DNA of 48,662 nt, from the NCBI GenBank assembly GCA_013044165.1, contig JABEVB010000173.1, positions 1 to 48,662 of the forward strand, read 5' to 3'. The notes under the pieces were generated by a model. That model worked only from the letters and a program-made list of their open reading frames with translations, had not been told where the DNA came from and made no database searches. The DNA is from Phycisphaerales bacterium (GTDB lineage Bacteria; Planctomycetota; Phycisphaerae; WQYP01). This document shows positions 8,277 through 16,428 of the stretch, in pieces. The position numbers were made by a program, and so were the translations under genes. The number at the start of each line of letters is the position of its first letter. The first letter of the stretch is position 1.

Positions 8277-10856
8277 TTACTGGCCGGCCGTGGTTACGTG
8301 AAAGCGCAGCACGTTGACCGAGCGAGCCGGAAACACATGCGTAAAGTCAGCCGCCACGCCATGCAAGGTATGCTCCACCGGCACGACATTGTGCGGGTCG
8401 GCAATGCTGTTTTGGGCGTTGCGCGGGCCGGTGAGCACGATGCACTTGCCGGTGGAGGCCACGGTGCCGGCGCCCTTGAGCGAAATAGCCGTGGAGACCG
8501 GGGTATTTGAAATGTTGACTACTTTGAGAATGACATCGCCGGTGCGGTTGTCGCGGCTGGCCGTGGCGCGCAGCGGCCGCTCGCCCTGGAGTTTAACATC
8601 GTGAATGAGCCGACCATCGAGATAGCACCGAATGCGGCCGGGGCTTACCTTGACGCGAATGTCGTACCACTTGCTGGTTTGAATATGCGACGGGTGAAAA
8701 TCGCCCGGTGTGCCGGGCATCTCAAGGCCATCGCGCGTGTTGCCCCAGCCACCGATGTTCCACCACGATTTGATGTTTTCATGATGTGAGCAGACGCTGA
8801 TGAGAAAGCCCTCGTCGCCGCTGATTTTGCGGGCTTTGAGGCTCAGGGTGTAGTCCTTCCAGTTGTTGCTGCCGATGAAAGCCGTTTTATCGGTAGCAAT
8901 ATCGGTTTGTTCTAAAGCCCCGTTTTTTACCTGCCAGTTGCCGCTGTGGAAGTGCCAGCCGCTCTTGCCATCGGCGGCAAAGTTGGACTGGTACAGCACC
9001 TTAGAGCCGCGGGTAACTTTAATATCCTTAAACTCAGCGGCAGTGTTCCAGGTGCCTACGCCAATGGCACCGCCCATTGCCTGGGATGGCTGTTCATGAT
9101 CGTGGGTTGTCAGGGGGAGCACTACACTGCCCTTGTTTTGGGCGAACATCACCTGCATATAATACGAAGGCGAGCCAAAGCAGTGCAGCGCGTTGTAGCC
9201 GATGAGATTGGTAGACCAGGTCGGGCGATTGACATTAACCAGCAGCGGAGCGTAACTGCATATGATGACATTGTTGGAATCGCGTTCCAAGCCGGTGAGC
9301 CACGCCGCATCGCCCAAGGCCGCATTGAAATTGGGCGTCGGACGGCCTTCGACTGTGGCCCACTCGCCGACAAATATCTTAGGAAAGCCGGGAGGCAACT
9401 GATCGTAGTGATGGGTGTCATCCCACATGGCGGTGGCCGAGCGGTAAAAGTGATCGTCCACCAGGTCGGGCTTTACACCGTCAAAGTCGGCGGAATGAAC
9501 CGTGGCAATAAGCTTGATGTTGGGATATTTGGCTCTGATGGCCCGGGCCATGGTACTGAAACGCATGGCATAGCTGCCCGAATGATCGAACCCATCTTCA
9601 TTGCCGATTTCTACGTAGTTGAGCTTAAACGGCTTGGGATGGCCGTCTTTTGCGCGAACGGCCCCCCACCGGGTATTGATGGAACCGGTAACGTACTGAA
9701 TTTCTTCCAAGGCGCTTTTGATGTAAGGCTTCATGCCTGCCGGGGTGGATACATGCTGTTGGTTGAGCGAATAACCGTCGTAAACGGCCAGCACCGGCTG
9801 CATGTGCAAATCCTGGCACCACATCAAAAACTCCAGCAATCCCATGCCGTCGCTGGATGGATAGCCCCAGCACGACCAGTGCCCGGGGCGCTGGGTGACG
9901 GGGCCGATGGTCTTTTTCCAGTTGAAGCGGTCGGCAATGGACGAGCCTTCCAGGTAGTTGCCGCCCGGAAAGCGCAAGAAGCTTGGCCGCATCGCCTTGA
10001 GCTTTTTCATGATATCAATACGAAAGCCATTGGCCTGATTTTTATATGTTGGCGGAAAGAGCGACACATAACCCAGCCAAAGGGTGCCCGGCGAATGTAC
10101 CGACACCACAAACAGGTTGTTGCTCGTGGGCTTAATACCATCGGCGGTGTGAAGCGTGGCGGTGAACTTTTTCCAATCGGTTGTGATGCCGGTAATTTGG
10201 GCCGAGGCGAGTACGGTCGAGCCGCCCTTGCTTTCAATCGCTAGGGTGAGTGGACCGCTGAAGCCAGCTGCGGCACGGGCGTAGATGGTGGCCTTATAGG
10301 TGGTGTCGGGCGTGGCGGGAATGCCCCAGTAGCCATCGTTGGCTACGCCGGCGCGTCCATTGGTTCCAACCGAGGCAACGTCCAGCTTCAAGCTGGAGGT
10401 AAGGCCGGTATGGTTGGGCGTATTAAGCATATCGAGCGCCATGGTGGCTGCGGCGCCGCCGCTGGTAACGAGCGACCAGTGCACGGGCTTGGCTGCATTG
10501 TCCTTAAAGGCGCGATTTTGAATAAGCTCGGCATAGAGGCCGCCATCGTATGAATGGCTTATTTCTTCGGTCATCAGGCCAAAGAGAATGGGACTGATGG
10601 GATGCAGCGGCCGAGCGACATTAACCGTCATGGTTGCGTGGGCAGCGCGCTGCGGCGATTGCGCCATGGTTCGGCCAGCAACAAGCACTATCAGCCCGCA
10701 ACACAAAAACATCGCAATCGCATGGCGCGGTAGACGTGCGGCAAACGGCAAGGCGCGCGTGGCGGTGACGTTAACGCCATCCAGGGCACCGGCCATGGGC
10801 CGGGGTGATCGTTGCGGACGGACAGCATTTTGATTGAGACATTTCCGTTGGAGCAT
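8277..10856 (-). CDS. Secreted GH51 alpha-L-arabinofuranosidase with carbohydrate-binding and LamG-like domains
   Basis: This enzyme removes arabinofuranosyl side chains from arabinoxylan or arabinan. The start at 10856 was chosen because AGGAA lies 7 bases upstream; an in-frame start at 10934 has no such site. It gives 859 residues with a signal anchor (AIAMFLCCGLIVLVAGR). After the N-terminal LHPISPILFGLMTEEISHS segment, typical of GH51, comes a CBM4/9-like beta-sandwich (about 155-260). The barrel follows, with acid/base Glu420 in EIGNEDGF and nucleophile Glu498 in FVGEWATVEG. A LamG/DUF1080-like domain (about 600-760) is inserted before the final beta-sandwich that normally ends GH51 enzymes. 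The gene is monocistronic, convergent with the XylR-type regulator, and has two TTTTGCGCAA boxes and a TATACT hexamer upstream. Family assignment is strong; the exact polymer is inferred. Confidence 0.92.
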   Translation of the reverse strand: MLQRKCLNQNAVRPQRSPRPMAGALDGVNVTATRALPFAARLPRHAIAMFLCCGLIVLVAGRTMAQSPQRAAHATMTVNVARPLHPISPILFGLMTEEISHSYDGGLYAELIQNRAFKDNAAKPVHWSLVTSGGAAATMALDMLNTPNHTGLTSSLKLDVASVGTNGRAGVANDGYWGIPATPDTTYKATIYARAAAGFSGPLTLAIESKGGSTVLASAQITGITTDWKKFTATLHTADGIKPTSNNLFVVSVHSPGTLWLGYVSLFPPTYKNQANGFRIDIMKKLKAMRPSFLRFPGGNYLEGSSIADRFNWKKTIGPVTQRPGHWSCWGYPSSDGMGLLEFLMWCQDLHMQPVLAVYDGYSLNQQHVSTPAGMKPYIKSALEEIQYVTGSINTRWGAVRAKDGHPKPFKLNYVEIGNEDGFDHSGSYAMRFSTMARAIRAKYPNIKLIATVHSADFDGVKPDLVDDHFYRSATAMWDDTHHYDQLPPGFPKIFVGEWATVEGRPTPNFNAALGDAAWLTGLERDSNNVIICSYAPLLVNVNRPTWSTNLIGYNALHCFGSPSYYMQVMFAQNKGSVVLPLTTHDHEQPSQAMGGAIGVGTWNTAAEFKDIKVTRGSKVLYQSNFAADGKSGWHFHSGNWQVKNGALEQTDIATDKTAFIGSNNWKDYTLSLKARKISGDEGFLISVCSHHENIKSWWNIGGWGNTRDGLEMPGTPGDFHPSHIQTSKWYDIRVKVSPGRIRCYLDGRLIHDVKLQGERPLRATASRDNRTGDVILKVVNISNTPVSTAISLKGAGTVASTGKCIVLTGPRNAQNSIADPHNVVPVEHTLHGVAADFTHVFPARSVNVLRFHVTTAGQ

Positions 10857-10907
10857 GGACAAGTTCCTCATTAAACAAGCGGCAATTACAACGCCGCATT
10901 CGTAAGG

Positions 10908-10984
10908 AGTATAACGGCAAGTGCCGAAGAGCATTTCATAAATCTTATGGCGTTTTGCGCAATGTTTTAGTGCATTTTGCGCAA
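10908..10984 (-). promoter_or_regulatory. GH51 promoter with two tandem TTTTGCGCAA boxes
   Basis: On the minus strand a TATACT hexamer (10913-10908) lies about 50 bases before the GH51 start codon. The sequence TTTTGCGCAA occurs at 10953-10962 and again at 10975-10984, in direct orientation with a 22-base period, about two helical turns. Each has the palindromic core TTGCGCAA. From the -10 position these boxes fall at about -52 to -83, where AraC-type activators bind. E. coli XylR uses similarly spaced direct repeats. Assignment to the regulator at 6695 is inference. Confidence 0.5.
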
Positions 10985-11169
10985 CGCGAGCCGCGCCGCT
11001 GTGACGTGATTTTAAGCACGCATCGGGTGGCAGCGGCGACCCGGTGGGGTTTGACTTTCAACCGACAACAACCAACAATGATTTATGAGAAAGCTGCCCG
11101 ACCGATGATGGCCGGCCTATTTGGTGGGCTACAGATGGTTGGGCGGCGCAGTTTGAATTGGAGTTTGCC

Positions 11170-11700
11170 ATGAAAATACGAACCGTAACTACCGGCTTGG
11201 CCACTATGCTCGCGGTTTTGGCGCTCGCGAGCGTCAGCCTGCTTGCCGGCTGCAGCAGCGACAAGAACGCCAGCCTTATGCCCGGCCCCACCCCGCCTAT
11301 TGCCGATGTGCCCATACCCTACGGCTTTACCATTGACCTGTCGCAATCACAGAGTACGTATGTGCCCAACACCAACCTGCGTGTAGTGAACCAGCTTTAT
11401 AGAGGCTCGGACCCGCGGCTGTCGGTGGCGCGGTTTTATATGACCAATATGCCCAACTCCGGCTGGCGCATGCAGCAGGAAATTCAAAACCCGCAGGCCA
11501 CCACCGAAACTTTCATCAAAGGGCCGGAAACCTGCACTGTGGCCATCAAGCATAGCTGGTGGCACACGCTGGTTTATGTAACCATTGTTCCCACGGAAGC
11601 GCCATCCACTACCACCCCACCGCCGGCACCGCTCGGCGGCCCCGCTGGGAGCGCGCCGCCAACCGCAACCATGCCTGCCGCGCCGGCCGGCGGCAGTTAA
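11170..11700 (+). CDS. Small outer-membrane-type lipoprotein of unknown function
   Basis: A 176-residue predicted lipoprotein. The ATG at 11170 has GGAG 7 bases upstream; an in-frame TTG at 11158 would lack a site. The signal peptide ends in the lipobox LLAGC (Cys near residue 27), followed by SSDKNAS, so the protein should be acylated on Cys and retained on a membrane. The folded part (about residues 40-140) is compact, with a YGFTIDLSQS start, a PNSGWRMQQE segment and a TCTVAIKHSWWHTLVYVTI strand. The last 40 residues are a Pro/Ala/Thr-rich tail that is probably disordered. I do not recognise a named family, although small lipoproteins of this pattern are common in planctomycetes. It is divergent from the GH51 gene across a 313-base gap and has no operon partner. 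Confidence 0.75.
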   Translation: MKIRTVTTGLATMLAVLALASVSLLAGCSSDKNASLMPGPTPPIADVPIPYGFTIDLSQSQSTYVPNTNLRVVNQLYRGSDPRLSVARFYMTNMPNSGWRMQQEIQNPQATTETFIKGPETCTVAIKHSWWHTLVYVTIVPTEAPSTTTPPPAPLGGPAGSAPPTATMPAAPAGGS

Positions 11701-11834
11701 GCCACGTCCCCGTCGCGCCTTGAGAACAGATGGAACTGCTTCACCGCCAAGCAAGGCTCCGCAGAAACTTCAGCCTGCGGGCCAGAGCTCAGCCTCGACT
11801 CGACCGAGTGGGCGAACCGTCATGAACCCCTCTA

Positions 11835-11896
11835 CCCACAGGTATACTGCGGTACAGCAAGTAAAAAAGCGCAAGCGGTAAGTGAGAAATATTACA
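11835..11896 (+). repeat. Direct repeat copy A, downstream edge of the four-gene secreted operon
   Basis: It shares an ordered series of blocks with 19146-19217: CCCACA, then RGTATACYGCRGTAYAG, an A-run (six A here), then CGCAAGCGGTAAGT and an AT-rich end finishing AYACG. It lies between the lipoprotein gene and the 3' end of the operon, in the same orientation as the other copy. Confidence 0.7.
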
Positions 11897-11965
11897 CGCC
11901 GGCATGTGGCAGTGCGCCGGCGCAAGCTGCGTTATGCAGCTCGTGAGAATACCTGCCTGGGCAAC

Positions 11966-13369
11966 CTACCTGCCGGTACCGGGAGCGGTAGTGGTCGTGA
12001 CGACGGATTTGGCCGACTGAATTGGTATTCCGAGTCTTTTGTGAGCCATCCGGAACTGTTCCGTCATCCAGACGACAGCCTGCTCCTCGTGATTCTGGCC
12101 GAACTTTTTAAGGGCGGCCGCCCCCAGTTTTCCCACGAGGGCGTCGGGCAGACCCGCCGCGAGGCGAAAGCAGTCCTTCGTCTGGGCCCCAGTCGCGAAC
12201 TGCTCCGGTGGCTTTACCCACGGCTTCCCAGTGATGGTGAACACAGCCGGCGTCAAGGATTTAGCCGCAAAACTGTAGATGAGCGCGTGGCCTGTCGCGG
12301 TAAAAACCGCGATCTTTTCAGCTCCATCAGGCAGGGCAAATGAGGCCCCGGCAAGCTTGCATGCAGCGGTCAAATCAAGCCCGCCTTTGGCGTTGGGACT
12401 CGTTACGGCAAAGCCGCTTTCCGGAAACATAAAAACGATTCGCCTACCAAAGAGCTCTGGTGTCACCGGCCAGATTCTTTCGGGCGTCAGGATCGGCTTT
12501 AACTTTTTGGCCAAGGCAGTGAGGGAATACGCACGGAGGGTTTTTCCCGTCGAGAGGCTCCACTGCTCGACTTTGCCATTGGAGGACCATGTGTTCCACA
12601 TCCAAAGGCGACGCCCAAGCACGCCCATAGGCCGCCATCCGCTGTTCGCCCCTAATAGCCGCTGCCAGATGATGCTCATGGAACTATCCGAGTTTACCCT
12701 GGCGCATATCAAGCGTATGTGCCTCCGATCGGTTAACGCTATCAGTCGTCGAGCCGTAACGAACCTCAGGTAAAAGATGTTATTCATGTTGTGGTTATAG
12801 GGTCTGCCCGGGAACGGCGGCTCCGGCCGCCACCTCCGGCCGCCGGTGGTGGTAACGACTAAATTTGCCGTCATTGTTCCAGCGCCGAGGCTGCCGGTAG
12901 AAAAATCAGCATGCGGCCAGCGGCCGAGCAACTGCACCCATCGAAGGTTGCCCTGCAAGTCACATGATGCAAGCCAATGGGCTTTGCGTGTTCGCATTGG
13001 GTTCGAATCGCCATGCCTGCGACAAAAGAAAAACCAGCAGCCCCAGGCCCCCCGTGCGGGTCTGAAGTCGAGCAACGATATTTTGTCGCCGTAGCGCCGC
13101 GGCACTTTGGGCTGCACGAGTTGCCAACGGGTCGGGTCCCCACTGGAAACATAAAAGCATGCTCCCGGCGCACCCCAAGGTCGAAGAATTAACGAGCCAT
13201 CACGCAGAATCTCCATTCGGGCCACAGGGTTGATCGTGTAGGGGAAGGTCTCCGTGTGAAATGTCAGCATGTTGGCTTGACCGAGGGTGGCAGCCCTCAA
13301 CGCCATCTTCGTGGCCTCGGCAGCGAATGCAACTGCCAATAAAAGCAACAGCCGGATAAGTAAGAGCAT
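11966..13369 (-). CDS. Secreted propeller-like protein, paralogue of the adjacent gene
   Basis: A secreted protein of unknown function, 467 residues from the ATG at 13369, which has GAGGG about 10 bases upstream; a TTG at 13375 overlapping the preceding stop is the alternative. The N-terminus LLLIRLLLLLAVAFAAEA is a signal peptide. The sequence aligns by eye with the upstream 462-residue protein: LRDGSLILRPWG against LSDGSLIVPFTD, WQLVQPKVPRR against WMLVQPREAPG, and TTTGGRRWRPEPPFPG against TTDGGLSWIPQPPLPM. The last resembles a BNR/Asp-box, so a beta-propeller fold is likely. It is the last gene of a four-gene operon. No catalytic residues can be assigned. It ends with a TAG. Repeat copy A follows its 3' end by 70 bases. 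Confidence 0.75.
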   Translation of the reverse strand: MLLLIRLLLLLAVAFAAEATKMALRAATLGQANMLTFHTETFPYTINPVARMEILRDGSLILRPWGAPGACFYVSSGDPTRWQLVQPKVPRRYGDKISLLDFRPARGAWGCWFFFCRRHGDSNPMRTRKAHWLASCDLQGNLRWVQLLGRWPHADFSTGSLGAGTMTANLVVTTTGGRRWRPEPPFPGRPYNHNMNNIFYLRFVTARRLIALTDRRHIRLICARVNSDSSMSIIWQRLLGANSGWRPMGVLGRRLWMWNTWSSNGKVEQWSLSTGKTLRAYSLTALAKKLKPILTPERIWPVTPELFGRRIVFMFPESGFAVTSPNAKGGLDLTAACKLAGASFALPDGAEKIAVFTATGHALIYSFAAKSLTPAVFTITGKPWVKPPEQFATGAQTKDCFRLAAGLPDALVGKLGAAALKKFGQNHEEQAVVWMTEQFRMAHKRLGIPIQSAKSVVTTTTAPGTGR

Positions 13370-13371
13370 GT

Positions 13372-14760
13372 TCAATGGCCCTCGGGGAAGCCCTTAGGTA
13401 TCTTTATACCATGCTTGCCACAATACTGGCGAACCAGCTGTAGGTATCGCGACCTTATTTGTTGCGACTTCTGGCCGGCGGGTTGGTCGGCGCGGGTCGC
13501 CATATTAAGTAGCGTGCGCATTGGAATCTGCGAAATAACTTGCATGTACGGCGTAGGCTTATATGGCTCCGGCTTGGGTTTCGGCGGGTATTGAGGGAGG
13601 CCTGAGACTGCAAACCTAACCGGATCGAAGGCGTCTGTTTTAGGACTGAAGCGAACGGCTCTGCGATTACCGACAATTAACAAAAACTGCTTATTTCGGA
13701 GTGAGAGGACATTTGCGTAAGGGTACGACGATTTGTATGAGCCAACCAAACGTGCGCTATGGTGGCTGCCCATGCGCAGGATGCATGCGCCCAGAGGATT
13801 AAAAACCATGGCTACATAAGGGGGCGCAAACGCAATCCGCGATGGGCGTGCGTTGATGGCACCCAAGGTAACGGTGAGCTGGCGTTGGGCTGAAAGAACC
13901 CGCCAAAAATCTGCGATTCGTCCGCTGCGCGGATTTATCTGCTCAATCTGTCCGGTAGGGGCCGTCCATGCGCCGGCGGCGGCGGGCCTCGCTCGTAGTA
14001 TCCAGATAAAGCCACCGGCCAGTATTGGCAGGCCCTCGCGGTTACCAAGCCTGCAGCTCCATTTAATAATGAATCTGCCGTCGGGCTGCCGGCGCAGCAA
14101 CCGAAGCTGCCTTGGCACCTGGTAAACCAGCAGTGAGGTTTGGGAGGCGAACCAAAGACCCCCGATTCTACCCGGCGGCTTTATGGTCATCGGCAGGGGC
14201 GGCTGCGGTATCCATGAAAGGCCGCCGTCGGTGGTGGATATAAAATTCATGCCGAGGCTGCAGGACCCTATAGATGTATTAACAAATGTACACGCCTGAT
14301 ACGGCGGAACCTCCCGCAGCCAGACGACATTGCCATTCGGGCCGAAATAGGCAATTCGGAAGTTAAATGGGTTAACACATCGGTATTGGCCAATAATATA
14401 CCACTTGCCGTAGGAACCGCCAATTATTTTTTCAAAATGCTTGGCCTGCAGCAGACGGCCAGGTGCTTCGCGCGGCTGCACCAACATCCACTTTTTCGCG
14501 TTGAGCCGGAGTGTGTAAAAGCCTTCGTACCGGCCGTTCGGATCGGTAAACGGCACAATCAGCGAGCCATCCGAGAGCTGTGTGCAGTGGGCCAACCCAT
14601 TTACGGGAAACTCCAGGTCTGACGGAGCCGCCTTGGCCAAGCTCGAACCGACAGGAGCTGCGGGAGTGGCTGGACTCGCCGCCAGTGCCAAGCCGGAGGC
14701 AGTGCAAAGAACGGCTGCCAAAATAATTCGTCGCGTCACTCGTCGAAAACGCACGGGCAT
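13372..14760 (-). CDS. Secreted propeller-like protein with an Asp-box motif
   Basis: A 462-residue exported protein of unknown function. It starts at ATG 14760, two bases after the stop of the preceding hydrolase gene. The signal peptide is RRIILAAVLCTASGLALAA with a likely cut after ALAA. Repeated short strand patterns such as LSDGSLIVPF, FISTTDGGLSWIPQPPLP and NGNVVWLREVP, together with the Asp-box, point to a beta-propeller like that of sialidase-type or sensor-type proteins. The downstream gene is a diverged tandem copy. The C-terminus has a Pro/Lys-rich hinge (PQYPPKPKPEPYKPTP) and a short helical tail ending in IKIPKGFPEGH; the paralogue ends with a similar RLGIPIQSAK helix. The conserved tail may be a partner-binding or anchoring element, which is inference. 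Confidence 0.75.
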   Translation of the reverse strand: MPVRFRRVTRRIILAAVLCTASGLALAASPATPAAPVGSSLAKAAPSDLEFPVNGLAHCTQLSDGSLIVPFTDPNGRYEGFYTLRLNAKKWMLVQPREAPGRLLQAKHFEKIIGGSYGKWYIIGQYRCVNPFNFRIAYFGPNGNVVWLREVPPYQACTFVNTSIGSCSLGMNFISTTDGGLSWIPQPPLPMTIKPPGRIGGLWFASQTSLLVYQVPRQLRLLRRQPDGRFIIKWSCRLGNREGLPILAGGFIWILRARPAAAGAWTAPTGQIEQINPRSGRIADFWRVLSAQRQLTVTLGAINARPSRIAFAPPYVAMVFNPLGACILRMGSHHSARLVGSYKSSYPYANVLSLRNKQFLLIVGNRRAVRFSPKTDAFDPVRFAVSGLPQYPPKPKPEPYKPTPYMQVISQIPMRTLLNMATRADQPAGQKSQQIRSRYLQLVRQYCGKHGIKIPKGFPEGH

Positions 14761-14762
14761 CG

Positions 14763-16412
14763 TTAGAACCCCTTGTTAAACATCTGGTAACCTGGAGTCG
14801 CAGTGCCGGTACCCGGTGGAACCACATAATATTCGCCCAGAGCGTGCTGAACATATTGGATCACGGTGGTGTTTGACTCGGCCTGCGTGTGCGCGGTGCT
14901 CTGCACCCGGTAGTACAACGGAGTGTCGGCTCCGCCGGCCGCGAACCCTTGGCTTTGCTCCGTCACCACCATATCGCTGTTTTGGGGCGTCAGACCGATG
15001 GAAGCATCATATGTGTTCGATAACGGATCAATCCCGTTAAAAAATAACGAGGCACCCACTTTGGCGAGCGCAAACCCAATAATTCCAGCACTGGCCAAGT
15101 TGGGCGCACCTTCCGTGGGGCCGGCCTCACATTCGACCGGCATCCACAAAGCGCCCACATCTCGCGCGTTCTGGAGGAGTTCCCCCATCGCTTGGCTGTT
15201 ATCCGCGAGATCTACGAGAGCCGCACCGTCGCCGCTGCCACCCGCCTGCTGGATCACGGATGCGAAAGCGGCAATTTGGATGTTTGATGAGTTCTCCAAG
15301 AATCCAATGAGTGCGTTGGCAAACGGAGACCCAAGAAGCGGGCTGTCAATCGAGATAATGCGGCGAAAGTCGCCCTGCCCAAAGTTATTCGCCCTCACAT
15401 AAGGGTACTGTTTGCCGTCCCAAACGTCATCTACGTTGCCCGCATCCAAAATTATATAAATGCTCGGCCTATTGAATGCAACGTTCCCAAGGTTTTCTGC
15501 ATACCATAAACAAAGCACGCCACCCATACTGTGCCCAACAGCGTCCACCTGTGTGATCGCTTGATAGACTATCCGGTCGAGCGACAAACGTTTAAGGACG
15601 GCCTCAATAACCAGAGGCGCAGCTGCCGGGAACCCAGAGTCGTTAGCCGTTGACCAATCGATATAAGCGACTTTGGCACCAGACTGGCCGGACGGGGTGC
15701 TCGAACTGGCTGAAGCATTGAGCGCGGTTCCGAGCGTCTCCATCGAAGTGGGCCCCGAGAGAAATCCGTGCACCAGCAGCTCGTCGGGAGGCACGAGCGT
15801 CACGTCGCCCGATGATATAGTTTTGCCGCCAGCATGTGCGCCCGCATATACGAAGATTGTAAGGCCCTGCTCCTGCCCACCGTCCTGCTGATAGAGAATG
15901 TTGCGAGCCGGTGGGCGGTAATAAACGACTGCCGGCTGGCCCGCCGGAATCGTGACCGATAAGCTGCCGAACTGGCCGCCGTTTGTCGGTGCCGGCAGAG
16001 GCGGCATTGAGGACCAGATTGACCCGTCGTGCTCGGCGTCGCCGCCGATTGTCCCGCTTGTCGCGCTCGTATCAAATAATTGGAAGGTGACCGCTTGAGA
16101 AAAGTAAAAGGGCCTCAGCCGAATCACCAATACGCTCACCCCGTCGGTTGTGTCGTAAAATACCTTCGGGGCGTCTACATCGGCGGTTACCGACAGCGCA
16201 AGTGTTTGCTGTGCGGTCGGCTCAAAATTCTGGGCATCGATTATCTGCAGGCCCGCCGACGCCTCGGACAGCGGCGCAGGATTGCCGGGGCCGTAGGTTT
16301 GCTCGCCGGTTTCCTCCGGCCCGGGCTGGTCCAAGCCTCGGCTGCTGAATGGCGCCATCAACACAGCGACAAGCGTGGCCGCAGAAATAAACGAAATCAA
16401 TTTCTGAAACAT
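14763..16412 (-). CDS. Secreted alpha/beta hydrolase (lipase/esterase-like)
   Basis: A 549-residue exported protein. Residues 1-26 form a signal peptide (LISFISAATLVAVLMAPFSS). Residues about 50-200 are a beta-rich domain of unknown type. The hydrolase part starts near DELLVHGFLSGP, where the HGF segment is the usual oxyanion-hole region, and continues to the nucleophile elbow GHSMGG with Ser295, followed by SIDSPLLGSPFANALIGF. The pattern fits lipases and PGAP1-like esterases. A downstream Asp and the histidine in TAHTQ or QHALGEY could complete the triad, but I cannot fix which. It is the second gene of the operon, 16 bases after the stop of the propeller sensor-like gene and two bases before the next start. 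The acyl or ester substrate is unknown; secretion with propeller proteins suggests an extracellular or periplasmic polymer or lipid. Confidence 0.8.
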   Translation of the reverse strand: MFQKLISFISAATLVAVLMAPFSSRGLDQPGPEETGEQTYGPGNPAPLSEASAGLQIIDAQNFEPTAQQTLALSVTADVDAPKVFYDTTDGVSVLVIRLRPFYFSQAVTFQLFDTSATSGTIGGDAEHDGSIWSSMPPLPAPTNGGQFGSLSVTIPAGQPAVVYYRPPARNILYQQDGGQEQGLTIFVYAGAHAGGKTISSGDVTLVPPDELLVHGFLSGPTSMETLGTALNASASSSTPSGQSGAKVAYIDWSTANDSGFPAAAPLVIEAVLKRLSLDRIVYQAITQVDAVGHSMGGVLCLWYAENLGNVAFNRPSIYIILDAGNVDDVWDGKQYPYVRANNFGQGDFRRIISIDSPLLGSPFANALIGFLENSSNIQIAAFASVIQQAGGSGDGAALVDLADNSQAMGELLQNARDVGALWMPVECEAGPTEGAPNLASAGIIGFALAKVGASLFFNGIDPLSNTYDASIGLTPQNSDMVVTEQSQGFAAGGADTPLYYRVQSTAHTQAESNTTVIQYVQHALGEYYVVPPGTGTATPGYQMFNKGF

Positions 16413-16428
16413 TATTCAGTCTCCTTTG

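Noticed and set aside
8946-10244. Long plus-strand open frame of 432 codons opposite the GH51 gene
   Set aside because: It is fully antisense to a gene with clear GH51 catalytic motifs; the open frame follows from GC-rich codon bias.
12990-13015. GGTTCGAATC, resembling the T-arm of a tRNA
   Set aside because: It lies within the coding sequence of the propeller-like gene and no acceptor stem or anticodon arm can be folded around it.
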